From: JANXUC01 sp043782485
GTDB lineage: Bacteria; Acidobacteriota; Terriglobia; Terriglobales; Acidobacteriaceae
NCBI GenBank assembly: GCA_043782485.1
Contig: JAYWAL010000086.1
Coordinates: 1-13,549, forward strand
Direction of reading: 5' to 3'
Length of the DNA stretch: 13,549 nt
The notes under the pieces were generated by a model. It had not been told where the DNA came from. It did no database searches and worked only from the letters and a program-made list of their open reading frames with translations. Position 1 is the first letter of the stretch. Each line of letters begins with the position of its first letter. The translations under genes and the position numbers were made by a program. This document shows, one piece after another, positions 6,681 through 13,549 of this stretch.

Positions 6681-7988
6681 ATGCGCTGTGCTGCTTTCCA
6701 GGCTTTCCGAAGCGTTTCTCGTGTGCTGGTGCCCATCGCCGCTAACCTGGCTGTCTGCGGCCTGGTTCTGGGTGCCACCCCAACTTCGGTGCGAGTTGGA
6801 CCGGGTTACACGGATGTATCGCCGCATCAACTCGTGCGCACTTCCGGGAACGTCCTGTATGTGATTTCTCCGAACGGAACAACGTACAAGTCCAACACTG
6901 CTGCCACGCTGGTGGTTTGGAAGGGAAATCTGGCTGGCGTTCCGACTGCCTACGCGGCTCAGGATGTGGCCCATTCGCCCGGAGCCGCAAAGAGCGGAAT
7001 CACGACCAGGGCGGGTGTCTCAAGTTCGGCGAGCGCGATTGACGGCAGCGACGTAATTCACTCTGTGTGGATCGACAACCAGGGGAATACGACAGGCGTA
7101 CCCGGGAACGTCTACTACGCGCAGTTTTCCACCAAAACCGGCAAATGGGGAGTAGCGACTTTGCTCGATGGCGCTACGGGATGGACCGGCTACACGGTGG
7201 GGGACGAAGGCGTAAATATTGCGTTGGATAAGAACGGCGCTCCGCACGTCTGCTGGACCGCAAAAGTCAATTCCAAGTTAAGAATCAGATACACGAATCG
7301 GGTCGGCACAACCTGGTCGCAGCCCGTGCTGGCAGACGAGACTGCGGTTACGATGAACAACGCGTGGCATCCCACGATGGCGTTTGCCCCGAACGGCGAT
7401 CTGTTGCTGGCCTACCTTGACGGAACTGGGGGCTATTCGCACGACGGCGCAATTCACACGCGGCTGCGTCATAGCAACAGCACATGGGCTGCAAGCTTAT
7501 CCATTCCGATTGGCAACGTTTATACCGGAATCGACAACGGTCCTTCCTTGATGATTACGCCGAACGGGAGGCAGCACATCGCGTTTACCGGCACTGTCAA
7601 CGATATTCAGTATTGGTACAACACGGGATCAGGATGGGTCAGCGATCAACCCTTTACCGCGGGAACGCCGCAGATTAGTCATAATCCATCGCTGGGGCCG
7701 GACAGCACTGCGAACGGGATTTATATTTATGGTCACGGTACACCAGTCCCTCTGCGAGGGATCGGGCCGAACTTATACCGATTTCACAAACCGGCTGGCG
7801 GAGTTTGGGGTGCCTGGACGTTGATCGTCCCTGACCCAAATACGCCCACGGCGAACCACGTGGACTGCGCGGTGTCCACACGCTGGTCGCAGTTCTTCTT
7901 CAACTCGCCGACCACGGTGGATTTCGCCTATTACTCGGAACTTACGCCAAACGGACACAACTTCACGGTCTATACGGGAACTCACTGA
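6681..7988 (+). CDS. secreted beta-propeller (BNR/sialidase-like fold) protein, function unknown
   Basis: A 435-residue protein with an N-terminal signal peptide (basic MRCAAFQAFRSVSR, hydrophobic VLVPIAANLAVCGLVLG, likely cleavage after GA near residue 32). The rest is a series of similar units: DGSDVIHSVWID, DKNGAPHVCWTA, APNGDLLLAYLD, TPNGRQHIAFTG, each a strand-turn-strand blade typical of six-bladed propellers related to BNR/sialidase folds. No Asp-box (SxDxGxTW) or sialidase catalytic set is evident, so an enzyme activity cannot be assigned; carbohydrate or surface binding is equally possible. AAAGAGG at 6667-6673 lies seven bases before the ATG and supports the start. It is probably a single gene, with a REP-like element upstream and a convergent minus-strand block downstream. 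Confidence 0.82.
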   Translation: MRCAAFQAFRSVSRVLVPIAANLAVCGLVLGATPTSVRVGPGYTDVSPHQLVRTSGNVLYVISPNGTTYKSNTAATLVVWKGNLAGVPTAYAAQDVAHSPGAAKSGITTRAGVSSSASAIDGSDVIHSVWIDNQGNTTGVPGNVYYAQFSTKTGKWGVATLLDGATGWTGYTVGDEGVNIALDKNGAPHVCWTAKVNSKLRIRYTNRVGTTWSQPVLADETAVTMNNAWHPTMAFAPNGDLLLAYLDGTGGYSHDGAIHTRLRHSNSTWAASLSIPIGNVYTGIDNGPSLMITPNGRQHIAFTGTVNDIQYWYNTGSGWVSDQPFTAGTPQISHNPSLGPDSTANGIYIYGHGTPVPLRGIGPNLYRFHKPAGGVWGAWTLIVPDPNTPTANHVDCAVSTRWSQFFFNSPTTVDFAYYSELTPNGHNFTVYTGTH

Positions 7989-8090
7989 AGCCGTTCTTCA
8001 TCTGGACATTGCGCGACCACTTCCTCGATAGCTGACCGGAGGAGTGAATCATCAACCTTCGACCAAAGCCAGGAACTTTCCCCACGAAAC

Positions 8091-8121
8091 GGCGGGTGGC
8101 CCATCCGTTCCGACTTCGGAA
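8091..8121 (+). repeat. truncated REP-like element G
   Basis: GGCGGGTGGCCC at 8091-8102 is the family's outer end. It leads to a small perfect dyad TTCCGA-CT-TCGGAA (8108-8121), and the rest of the element is missing. It lies between the convergent genes ending at 7988 and 8136 and could help separate their transcripts, though no T-run is present on either side. Confidence 0.55.
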
Positions 8122-8135
8122 AGAAGCGGCGAATC

Positions 8136-8246
8136 CTACAACACAAACAGTCGCAGCATCCACCAGACCAGGAAAATGGCAACAATTGCCCCGGCAATGT
8201 TAACCACCCAGCCACCAACCGATTGCGGTTTACCAAAGTTGAACAT
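8136..8246 (-). CDS. small single-pass membrane protein (36 aa), hypothetical
   Basis: A minus-strand ORF beginning ATG at 8246-8244 and ending TAG at 8138-8136. The product starts MFNFGKPQSVGGWVVNIAG and ends AIVAIFLVWWMLRLFVL, so a short polar head is followed by one hydrophobic helix of about 25 residues. It starts 26 bases after the rhamnosidase stop on the same strand and could be co-transcribed. A longer frame extends upstream through the rhamnosidase in another register and is not credible. No strong Shine-Dalgarno sequence precedes the ATG (CGATCTCCGC), which weakens the call. The well-formed helix and the position favour a real small protein. Family not recognised. Confidence 0.5.
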   Translation of the reverse strand: MFNFGKPQSVGGWVVNIAGAIVAIFLVWWMLRLFVL

Positions 8247-8272
8247 GCGGAGATCGTAACATGACGCAGGCT

Positions 8273-11023
8273 TCAGTCCCGATGCAGCGGAGCTTCGAAC
8301 TGGTATTCGCCGGAGCCAACCACGTAAACCGCGCTTCCCGCCTGGAGCCGCGACCTTCTCGCCCCCACCGACGCCGTCACCGGCCCAACTGCCGTCACCG
8401 GCAGATACACCGTGGCTGAGGCATTGGCCGGGATCGTCACATGCAAAACAAATTTCCCCTGTTCCAATTTCCAGTCGGCGACGATCCTTCCCAGCACAGA
8501 CTCCTGCGAGTCCCGCGCCCACGTTACATCGCCAACCACCGCCGGACGGATCACAATTCTTTCCGCGGCGGGACGCGAAAAATCAATGTTCAGTCCGGCC
8601 AGCCCGCGATGGAACCACTCTTCAATGTGCCCCAGCATGAAGTGGTTTTGCGAACTCTTGGGATTGGTATCCCACGCCTCGGTCAGTGACGTCGCGCCCT
8701 GCGCCAGTTGGTAACCATAGCTCGGCGTATCGTTGCGCGAAATCATGTCAAACAACACGTCGGAGCGTCCGCCCTCCATCAATGCCGTCACCACGTAATG
8801 GAACCCGATGTCGCCGGCCGTCACATGATTCTTGCGCTGGCGAATGTCGTCCACCAGGTGAGCGAGCAGGGCTCGTCTTTCCGATTCAGGAACCAGGCCA
8901 ACCACCAGCGGCATGGCATTCGCGGTTTGGCTGCCCGTATCGTATTGGTGCGTGACGGGATGAAAGAGTTTCGCATTGAAGACAGCGCGAACCTGGTTGG
9001 CCCGCCGCAGAAACAGCCGCTCGTCTTCTGGCTTGGCCAGCAGCGTGGCCACCTGCCGCAAGACCGTGAGATCCTGGTAATAAATCGCGGTCGCCGTCAG
9101 CCCACGGCCCGTCAGCTTGGACTCGCCCGGCTCGCCTGGGCCAATGTCGTACCAGTCTCCCAATCCGTGGGACACCACGCCGTCCTTGGCCTGACTCTCC
9201 AGGTAGTCCGCGTAGCGCTTCATCATTTCATAGTGATTCTTCAGAATCCGCGAATCTCCATATTGCTGATAGGCCAGCCACGGCGCCAGAATGGCTGCGC
9301 TCCCCCACTCCGGCGAATCGCGAAACCCGCGCTCGAACTGCACATACTCCGGCGCAATGTCCGGCACCAGGCCGCTGGCGAGCTGCGCATCCTGCATGTC
9401 GTCGGCAGTCTTCGCGTAGAACTGCGAAAGGTCATAGTTGGACATCAGACTTTTGCCCTGTAGATGCGTTTGCTCCAGCCATCCCAATTTTTCTCGATGA
9501 GGACAATCCGTGAGGACGCTGTGCAAGTTGCTATCGACGGCGGCCAGGATCAAGTTGTGGATGCGACGCATCTGCTCGCTGGAACTGGCAAACTCGCCTG
9601 ACCGCGTGACGGCGGCATGAACAAACTGGCCCTCCATCCGTAAAATCGCCGGCTTGGCGGCCGCGTTTTTGGCAGGCGTCACTTCCACCTGCACATAGCG
9701 GAATCCGTAGTAGCTAAACCGCGGATGCCAGCTTTCCTTCCCGCTTCCGCGCAGCGTATAGGCAAACCACACTGGCTCCCCAGAACTTTTCTGGCTGACC
9801 AGGCCTTGCTCATCGAGTAGTTCGCCGGGAATCAGCTTCACCACATCGCCACGCGCGCCTTGGACTTCCATGGCGGGCCATCCGGAGAAGTTCTGACCCA
9901 AATCGTAAACTTGAGCCCCAGCCCTGGGTTCGGTAACCTGGGCCGTGGAAAATACCTGCAGCGCCCGCACCGCCGGAATCGGCTCGGCCATCAGCCTTCC
10001 GCCGGGGCCATCCACCTCCACCGCCGCTTTCCAGCCATCGTCCGCGAACCCCGCCGCGTCCCATCCCGCTGGCTCCCGCCGAGCGTCGAAATCCTCGCCA
10101 CCATAAGTGGAGGAAAACGTGATCGGCCCCGGCGTCTGCGTCCATGTTCCATCGCTGAGAATGTCCTGCCGCGTGCCATCTTCCAGCGTCACGCTCAACT
10201 GCGCGATCAGCTTCGGTTGCCCCATGGAGCCACTAAACTTCTGGTAGCGCCCTGGCGTTTCCGCTACGTTGTACATGCCGTTGCCCAGCAGCACGCCCAG
10301 GGCATTCTCGCCAGCGTGAACCAGGCGAGTCACATCGATTGTGTTGTAGAACACCCGCTTGCGATAGTCGGTCCAACCGGGAGCCAGCGTGTTTTCATTC
10401 ACGGAACCACCATTGATGCGCAGCTCGTATTGGCCCAGTCCCGAAATGCGAACGACCGCTTTGCGAACGCCGGTGGGCAGCGAAAATGCGCGCCGGAAAA
10501 TCGGCAATGCGCCCGCGTCTTTGGCCTCAGTCGGCGCGGCGGTATCCGGCGCAGCCGCGATCCACTTCGCCTTCCAGGCGCTATTCTTCAGGCCCCCAAC
10601 ATCGAGCCCCATCGTCCACTCGCCCGCAGCGCTCCACTCCGATGCCACCCCCACCTGATCCCAGCTCTGTACCTTCCAGTAGTAAGTGTGCTCCGCAAGC
10701 AGCGGCATTCCCCGATATTCCACCTGGGTTGCCGAGGAATTCACGCGATGCGAATCCCAAACATCACCTTCCGCGGCGGCGAGCTTGTCTTCCGAAGTAG
10801 CGACAAGAATTCGATATCCACTCTGCCGCAGCCCACGCGCCGAGCTTCGCACCGCCTCAACCCGCCAGCGCAACAACGGCGAATCCACATCCACGCTCAA
10901 AGGCCGCGCCTGCGACTCACACAACAGGCCATCCGGACGAATGGTGCTCTCGCCCCCGAGCGCGGAAGCGGCGCACCCACACACCACCCACCCAAGTATC
11001 AGCAATGAAGCAAAACGCCGCAT
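8273..11023 (-). CDS. alpha-L-rhamnosidase, glycoside hydrolase family 78 (exported)
   Basis: A 916-residue inverting glycosidase that releases terminal L-rhamnose from plant or microbial glycans and glycosides. The signal peptide is MRRFASLLILGWVVCGCAAS; VCGC could be a lipobox (Cys17), giving an outer-membrane lipoprotein, or cleavage may follow ALG. Domains: fibronectin-like N-terminus (~25-140), rhamnosidase N beta-sandwich (~150-350), concanavalin-like domain (~355-470), (alpha/alpha)6 barrel (~475-815) and C-terminal beta domain to 916. The active-site motif DCPHREKLGWLEQ gives D506, E511 and E517, matching the conserved acid cluster. E782 in TSLTEAWD is the likely general base. ATG 11023 is chosen because GGGAGGG lies just upstream and the signal peptide starts there. 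The frame stays open to 11233 but that part translates intergenic repeat (GILRCAQND). Length is normal for GH78. The 36-aa membrane ORF follows it. Confidence 0.94.
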   Translation of the reverse strand: MRRFASLLILGWVVCGCAASALGGESTIRPDGLLCESQARPLSVDVDSPLLRWRVEAVRSSARGLRQSGYRILVATSEDKLAAAEGDVWDSHRVNSSATQVEYRGMPLLAEHTYYWKVQSWDQVGVASEWSAAGEWTMGLDVGGLKNSAWKAKWIAAAPDTAAPTEAKDAGALPIFRRAFSLPTGVRKAVVRISGLGQYELRINGGSVNENTLAPGWTDYRKRVFYNTIDVTRLVHAGENALGVLLGNGMYNVAETPGRYQKFSGSMGQPKLIAQLSVTLEDGTRQDILSDGTWTQTPGPITFSSTYGGEDFDARREPAGWDAAGFADDGWKAAVEVDGPGGRLMAEPIPAVRALQVFSTAQVTEPRAGAQVYDLGQNFSGWPAMEVQGARGDVVKLIPGELLDEQGLVSQKSSGEPVWFAYTLRGSGKESWHPRFSYYGFRYVQVEVTPAKNAAAKPAILRMEGQFVHAAVTRSGEFASSSEQMRRIHNLILAAVDSNLHSVLTDCPHREKLGWLEQTHLQGKSLMSNYDLSQFYAKTADDMQDAQLASGLVPDIAPEYVQFERGFRDSPEWGSAAILAPWLAYQQYGDSRILKNHYEMMKRYADYLESQAKDGVVSHGLGDWYDIGPGEPGESKLTGRGLTATAIYYQDLTVLRQVATLLAKPEDERLFLRRANQVRAVFNAKLFHPVTHQYDTGSQTANAMPLVVGLVPESERRALLAHLVDDIRQRKNHVTAGDIGFHYVVTALMEGGRSDVLFDMISRNDTPSYGYQLAQGATSLTEAWDTNPKSSQNHFMLGHIEEWFHRGLAGLNIDFSRPAAERIVIRPAVVGDVTWARDSQESVLGRIVADWKLEQGKFVLHVTIPANASATVYLPVTAVGPVTASVGARRSRLQAGSAVYVVGSGEYQFEAPLHRD

Positions 11024-11043
11024 CTCCAACCCTCCCGAAAGCT

Positions 11044-11068
11044 TGTCATTCTGAGCGCAGCGAAGAAT
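11044..11068. repeat. dispersed TGTCATTCTGAGCGCAGC repeat
   Basis: TGTCATTCTGAGCGCAGC followed by GAAGAAT. When translated, this gives the CHSERSEE (plus) or ILRCAQND (minus) peptides commonly seen as spurious ORF ends in acidobacterial genomes, from general knowledge. It lies 21 bases upstream of the rhamnosidase ATG and therefore in its leader. The CTGCGCTCAGGGCAGGC insert inside the repeat at 2521-2639 may be a relative. Confidence 0.6.
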
Positions 11069-11146
11069 ACCTACACTCCATATCCCGAAGCAATCCATCC
11101 AGCTTTCCTGCCACACACTTGCCACCAGCACGCCAGCACCAAGATA

Positions 11147-11226
11147 GCGCACCCCACGGGAAGAGCCGGATCGCGACAAGCGTCGGCAGTCGAGTCGCGT
11201 GCACTGAGGAGACAGGGCCACCCGCC
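11147..11226 (-). repeat. decayed REP-like element H
   Basis: GCGCACCCCACGGGAAGAGC at the left and GGGCCACCCGCC at 11215-11226 at the right match the order of motifs in minus-orientation elements elsewhere in the window, but the AAAAGCCT part is lost and the middle is diverged. It fills much of the space between the divergent rhamnosidase and secreted-protein genes; the remaining 11069-11146 shows nothing recognisable. Confidence 0.4.
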
Positions 11227-11255
11227 AGCCCAAATCCCCAAATTCAAAAAAAGAC

Positions 11256-11293
11256 TTGCTTTTCTATTAGTGTTATAGTTAACTACAACACTA
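11256..11293 (+). promoter_or_regulatory. promoter with overlapping 26-bp GntR/YtrA-type operator dyad
   Basis: Bases 11268-11293 form a dyad with half-sites TAGTGTTATAGTT and AACTACAACACTA: 12 of 13 positions pair, the exception being 11275/11286. TTGCTT at 11256-11261 can serve as -35. The -10 must fall inside the dyad (best hexamer TATAGT at 11274-11279, though its spacing of 12 is short; TTAACT at 11279-11284 has spacing 17). Any bound protein would therefore block RNA polymerase. The only DNA-binding regulator nearby is the YtrA-type GntR protein encoded downstream, so autoregulation is inferred. The transcript would carry a leader of roughly 70 bases before ATG 11363. Confidence 0.72.
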
Positions 11294-11362
11294 GGGGACG
11301 TGGTACCCGCTCAAAGCAGCGAGCGAAACCCAGCCCCAACACCTCTTAAGGAGAATGAAACC

Positions 11363-11929
11363 ATGAAATCCGTTCGTGTGATACTACCCGTTGTCCTGTT
11401 GGCGCTCTCCACCGCAACTTGGGCCCAGTCGGACGCCGCAAAACCTCCGGCCGCCTCTGCTCCCTCCGAGGCGCAGGAGTCGTTTACAACTATGAAAAGC
11501 CTAGCGGGAGAGTGGGAAGGCCCGGTCAGCGTCCCCGAGATGCCCCAAATGTCCGGCGGCAAGCCAATGCACGCCTCGCTGCGCGTGACCTCGCGCGGCC
11601 ATGCCCTCGTGCACGAGTTCCAGGAGGCGGGATCGCCGCTGGATGCGACCAAGTTCGATCACCCGGTCACGATGCTCTACGTGGACTCAGACCAACTCAC
11701 TTTGGTTCACTATTGCGACGCGGGCAACCGGCCCCGCATGACCGGCAAGAGGTCGCCCGACGGCAAAACGGTCGAGTTCGAGCTCAAGGACGTAAGTGGG
11801 AGCATGGAGGAACACATGCATCATTCGGTATTCACCATCATCGACGCCAACCACCACACTGAAGATTGGACCTTCATGATGAATGACAAGCCGATTCACG
11901 CGCATTTCGACCTGCACCGGGTGAATTAA
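11363..11929 (+). CDS. secreted histidine-rich conserved hypothetical protein
   Basis: A 188-residue protein with a clear signal peptide (MKSVRVILPVVLLALSTATW, cleavage probably after AWA-like TWA at residue 21) and a short Ala/Pro-rich linker. The core opens MKSLAGEWEG, the start of many small secreted beta-barrel proteins (DUF1579-like or lipocalin-like; inferred). The C-terminal half is rich in His: HYC (116-118), HMHHS (151-155), NHHTEDW (163-169) and HAHFDLH (179-185). A metal- or small-molecule-binding role is possible but unproven. AAGGAGA at 11348-11354 precedes ATG 11363 at nine bases; the GTG at 11300 would put a polar 21-residue extension before the signal peptide and is rejected. 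It is the first gene of a unit with a regulator and ABC transporter, so its job is probably tied to what that transporter senses or moves. Confidence 0.82.
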   Translation: MKSVRVILPVVLLALSTATWAQSDAAKPPAASAPSEAQESFTTMKSLAGEWEGPVSVPEMPQMSGGKPMHASLRVTSRGHALVHEFQEAGSPLDATKFDHPVTMLYVDSDQLTLVHYCDAGNRPRMTGKRSPDGKTVEFELKDVSGSMEEHMHHSVFTIIDANHHTEDWTFMMNDKPIHAHFDLHRVN

Positions 11930-11963
11930 GGCGCGCGTCTTTAACGAGGCTTACCTGAACCCC

Positions 11964-12383
11964 ATGACGGACCGTGAGTGGAACGACAATCAGCCGATTT
12001 ACCGGCAGCTTCGCGACCGTGTGGTCGCGATGATTCTGGACGGCCTGCTCCAGGAGGGCGATCCCTTGCCCTCTGTGCGCACCGTTGCGGCGGAATTTCG
12101 CGTCAATCCGCTCACCGTCCTTAAGGGTTACCAGGAACTGGTGAATGAGGGGCTGGTCGAAAGCAGGCGAGGCCGCGGCATGTTCATCAATTCCGGAGCG
12201 CAGGCGCTTCTGCTGCAGAGCGAGCGCCAGAAATTTCTGGCCGAGGATTGGCCCAGGATTGCCGCCAACATTCAACGCCTCGGCCTGACTCCGGAACAAC
12301 TTTTGCAGGCGGCAAAGCCGCAAACCAAGACGTCCGAACCTGTCCAGAACCAAACACAGAACAAACAGGAGACCAAGCTATGA
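11964..12383 (+). CDS. GntR-family transcriptional regulator, YtrA subfamily
   Basis: A 139-residue DNA-binding repressor-type protein. Residues 11-75 are the GntR winged helix: PIYRQLRDRVVAMILDG, then LPSVRTVAAEFRVNPLTVLK (recognition helix) and GLVESRRGRGMFI (wing). The effector domain is only a short helix pair (about 82-117) as in the YtrA group, and the last 20 residues are Gln/Thr/Lys-rich and probably disordered. YtrA-type regulators usually sit beside ABC transporter genes and control their own operon, matching the layout here. The ribosome-binding site is weak: GAGG at 11946-11949 is 14 bases from the ATG, so translation may depend on coupling to the gene ending 34 bases upstream. 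The stop overlaps the next ATG (ATGA). The likely target is the dyad at 11268-11293. Confidence 0.92.
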   Translation: MTDREWNDNQPIYRQLRDRVVAMILDGLLQEGDPLPSVRTVAAEFRVNPLTVLKGYQELVNEGLVESRRGRGMFINSGAQALLLQSERQKFLAEDWPRIAANIQRLGLTPEQLLQAAKPQTKTSEPVQNQTQNKQETKL

Positions 12384-13255
12384 CCGTCATCGAAGCCCAC
12401 GGCTTACGTAAGGCCTTCGGGCCGAATATCGCGCTCGACGGCATCGACCTGCGCGTGGAAGAAGGGCGCATTCTTGGCCTGGTTGGACCCAACGGCGCGG
12501 GCAAAAGCACCGCCCTCAATGCCATCCTGGGCCTCACGCAATGTCAGGGGGAATTGAAAGTCCTCGGCCGCGATCCCTGGTCGGAACGCGGGCAGCTTCT
12601 CCGTGACGTTTGTTTCATTTCCGATGTTGCCGTGCTTCCCCGCTGGATGCGCGTTTCCCAGGCGCTCGACTATGTCGCAGGCGTGCATCCGCGCTTTGAC
12701 CGCGCCAAAGCCGAAGGCTTCCTGGCCAAGACGACCATCCATCGCGGCAGCCGGGTTCGCGAACTCTCCAAAGGCATGGTTGCCCAGTTGCATCTCGCGC
12801 TGGTTATGGCGATGGACGCCCGCCTGCTGGTGCTCGACGAACCCACTCTCGGCCTCGACATCCTCTATCGCAAGCAATTCTACGACTCCCTGCTCAATGA
12901 CTATTTTGACCGCAGCCGCACCATCGTCCTCACCACGCATCAAGTAGAGGAATTCCAGCATGTCCTCACGGACCTCATGTTCATCCACCGCGGACGCATC
13001 GTTCTGAGTTGCTCCATGGAGGAGTTCGAATCTCGCTATTTGGAACTGACCGTCCACCCCGGTGATATTGCAGCTGCCCGCGCCCTCCATCCCATTCACG
13101 AGCGCACGGTTCTCGGCCGCTGCATCCTGCTGTATTCCGGCGCCCCCCGGGAACAACTCTCCGCCCTCGGCGACCTACGCACCCCCAGCATCTCGGATCT
13201 GTTCGTCGCGGTGGTTGGGGACGGCGCGGGCGCACAAAAGGGAGCCACTCAATGA
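12380..13255 (+). CDS. ABC transporter ATP-binding protein (YtrB-like)
   Basis: A 291-residue cytoplasmic ATPase subunit of an ABC-2-type transporter. Walker A GPNGAGKST (36-44), signature LSKGM (129-133), Walker B LLVLDEP (149-155), D-loop TLGLD (156-160) and switch His187 (TTHQVEE) are all present, so it should hydrolyse ATP. The usual Q-loop Gln is not evident: the segment after strand 3 reads VCFISDVAVLPRW (78-90), as in some YtrB/EcsA-like subunits. A ~75-residue C-terminal extension after residue 215 is normal for this branch. The start at 12380 overlaps the regulator's stop by four bases and has AGGAG at 12367-12371. The longer frame from 12248 overlaps the regulator gene and is rejected. 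The stop overlaps the permease start, so ATPase and permease are translationally coupled. Confidence 0.94.
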   Translation: MTVIEAHGLRKAFGPNIALDGIDLRVEEGRILGLVGPNGAGKSTALNAILGLTQCQGELKVLGRDPWSERGQLLRDVCFISDVAVLPRWMRVSQALDYVAGVHPRFDRAKAEGFLAKTTIHRGSRVRELSKGMVAQLHLALVMAMDARLLVLDEPTLGLDILYRKQFYDSLLNDYFDRSRTIVLTTHQVEEFQHVLTDLMFIHRGRIVLSCSMEEFESRYLELTVHPGDIAAARALHPIHERTVLGRCILLYSGAPREQLSALGDLRTPSISDLFVAVVGDGAGAQKGATQ

Positions 13256-13549
13256 ACTCTCAAGCAAACGCAGCAGCGGAAGGCAATGAACGGGAAAGCG
13301 CAAACTCTGCGATGGCAACGACTCTAGTGAGAATCACTCATCCCTTCTATTGGTCCGTGCGCCGTGAACTCTGGGAACACCGTTCGCTGTACCTCGCGCC
13401 ATTCGGCATTGCGGGTGCGGTCGTACTCGGCTTCCTGGTTGCCCTGGCCCGCCTCCCGCAGACCATGCGAACTTTGTCGTTACTCGGCCCGGCCGCTCAG
13501 CGCGGCGCTCTCGCCCAACCCTACGACGTCGCCGCTGGCATGATCATGG
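13252..13549 (+). CDS. ABC-2-type transporter permease, N-terminal part (3' partial)
   Basis: ATG at 13252 overlaps the ATPase stop (ATGA) and the frame stays open to the right edge, giving 99 residues. After a polar, Ala/Glu/Asn-rich tail of ~25 residues comes HPFYWSVRRELWEHRSLYLA, the cytosolic entry typical of ABC-2 permeases, and a first membrane helix at about 48-66 (LAPFGIAGAVVLGFLVALA). The residues that follow (RLPQTMRTLSL...) would be the first external loop. It is the membrane partner of the ATPase; the substrate is unknown. The GGGAG at 13240-13244 may act as its ribosome-binding site. Confidence 0.85.
   Translation, partial: MNSQANAAAEGNERESANSAMATTLVRITHPFYWSVRRELWEHRSLYLAPFGIAGAVVLGFLVALARLPQTMRTLSLLGPAAQRGALAQPYDVAAGMIM

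Noticed and set aside
9860..11008. 382-codon plus-strand open frame opposite the rhamnosidase
   Set aside because: It is the antisense shadow of a GC-rich gene with intact GH78 motifs. The composition (Arg/Pro/His-rich) is typical of shadows.
11024..11233. 70-residue N-terminal extension of the rhamnosidase
   Set aside because: The extension translates the dispersed repeat (GILRCAQND) and decayed REP DNA. A good ribosome-binding site and a signal peptide define the start at 11023.

Overview
The window looks like chromosomal DNA of an Acidobacteriota (Terriglobia-type) soil bacterium. This is inferred from the gene repertoire (YncE/phosphoesterase fusion, membrane-fused spermidine synthase-like protein, GH78 rhamnosidase, YtrA-type GntR/ABC operon) and from intergenic repeats of a kind I associate with that group: a GGGTGGCCCAGGC...GGGTGGG palindromic family and a TGTCATTCTGAGCGCAGCGAAGAAT family. 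No RNA gene, CRISPR array, phage or intact insertion sequence is visible.

Layout. 1-2121 is the 3' part of a secreted-type beta-propeller/phosphoesterase gene that runs off the left edge. 2122-3080 has no intact gene but is not empty. It holds a tandem GGGGACGGACGGGAC-type repeat, a decayed minus-strand Gre-factor C-terminal domain (frameshifted and cut off by a repeat), a complete REP-like element followed by the start of a dead RAYT (REP-associated tyrosine transposase), and two half-elements sharing an exact 34-bp repeat. Next come an alpha/beta hydrolase (3081-3809), an inverted pair of REP-like elements (3815-4137), a 732-aa membrane/spermidine-synthase fusion (4205-6403), and a second RAYT remnant with its REP element (6404-6625, minus orientation). 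A secreted propeller protein (6681-7988) faces a convergent minus-strand block: the 916-aa alpha-L-rhamnosidase (8273-11023) and a 36-aa single-TM ORF just downstream of it (8136-8246).

The right end is one plus-strand transcription unit. A promoter overlaps a 26-bp near-perfect dyad (11268-11293). It is followed by a His-rich secreted protein (11363-11929), a YtrA-subfamily GntR regulator (11964-12383), an ABC ATPase (12380-13255, ATGA overlap) and an ABC permease (13252 to the edge, ATGA overlap). The simplest reading is autoregulation: the GntR protein binds the dyad and represses the unit until a ligand, perhaps an envelope stress compound, releases it.

The most notable structural signal is the REP/RAYT system. 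The repeat at 6541-6625 and the one at 2521-2639 are each followed, after a conserved spacer of 23-26 nt, by the start of a protein resembling the N-terminus of RAYT transposases. This links the scattered GGGTGGCCCAGGC repeats to a Y1-type HUH transposase as their likely source. Both transposase copies here are dead.
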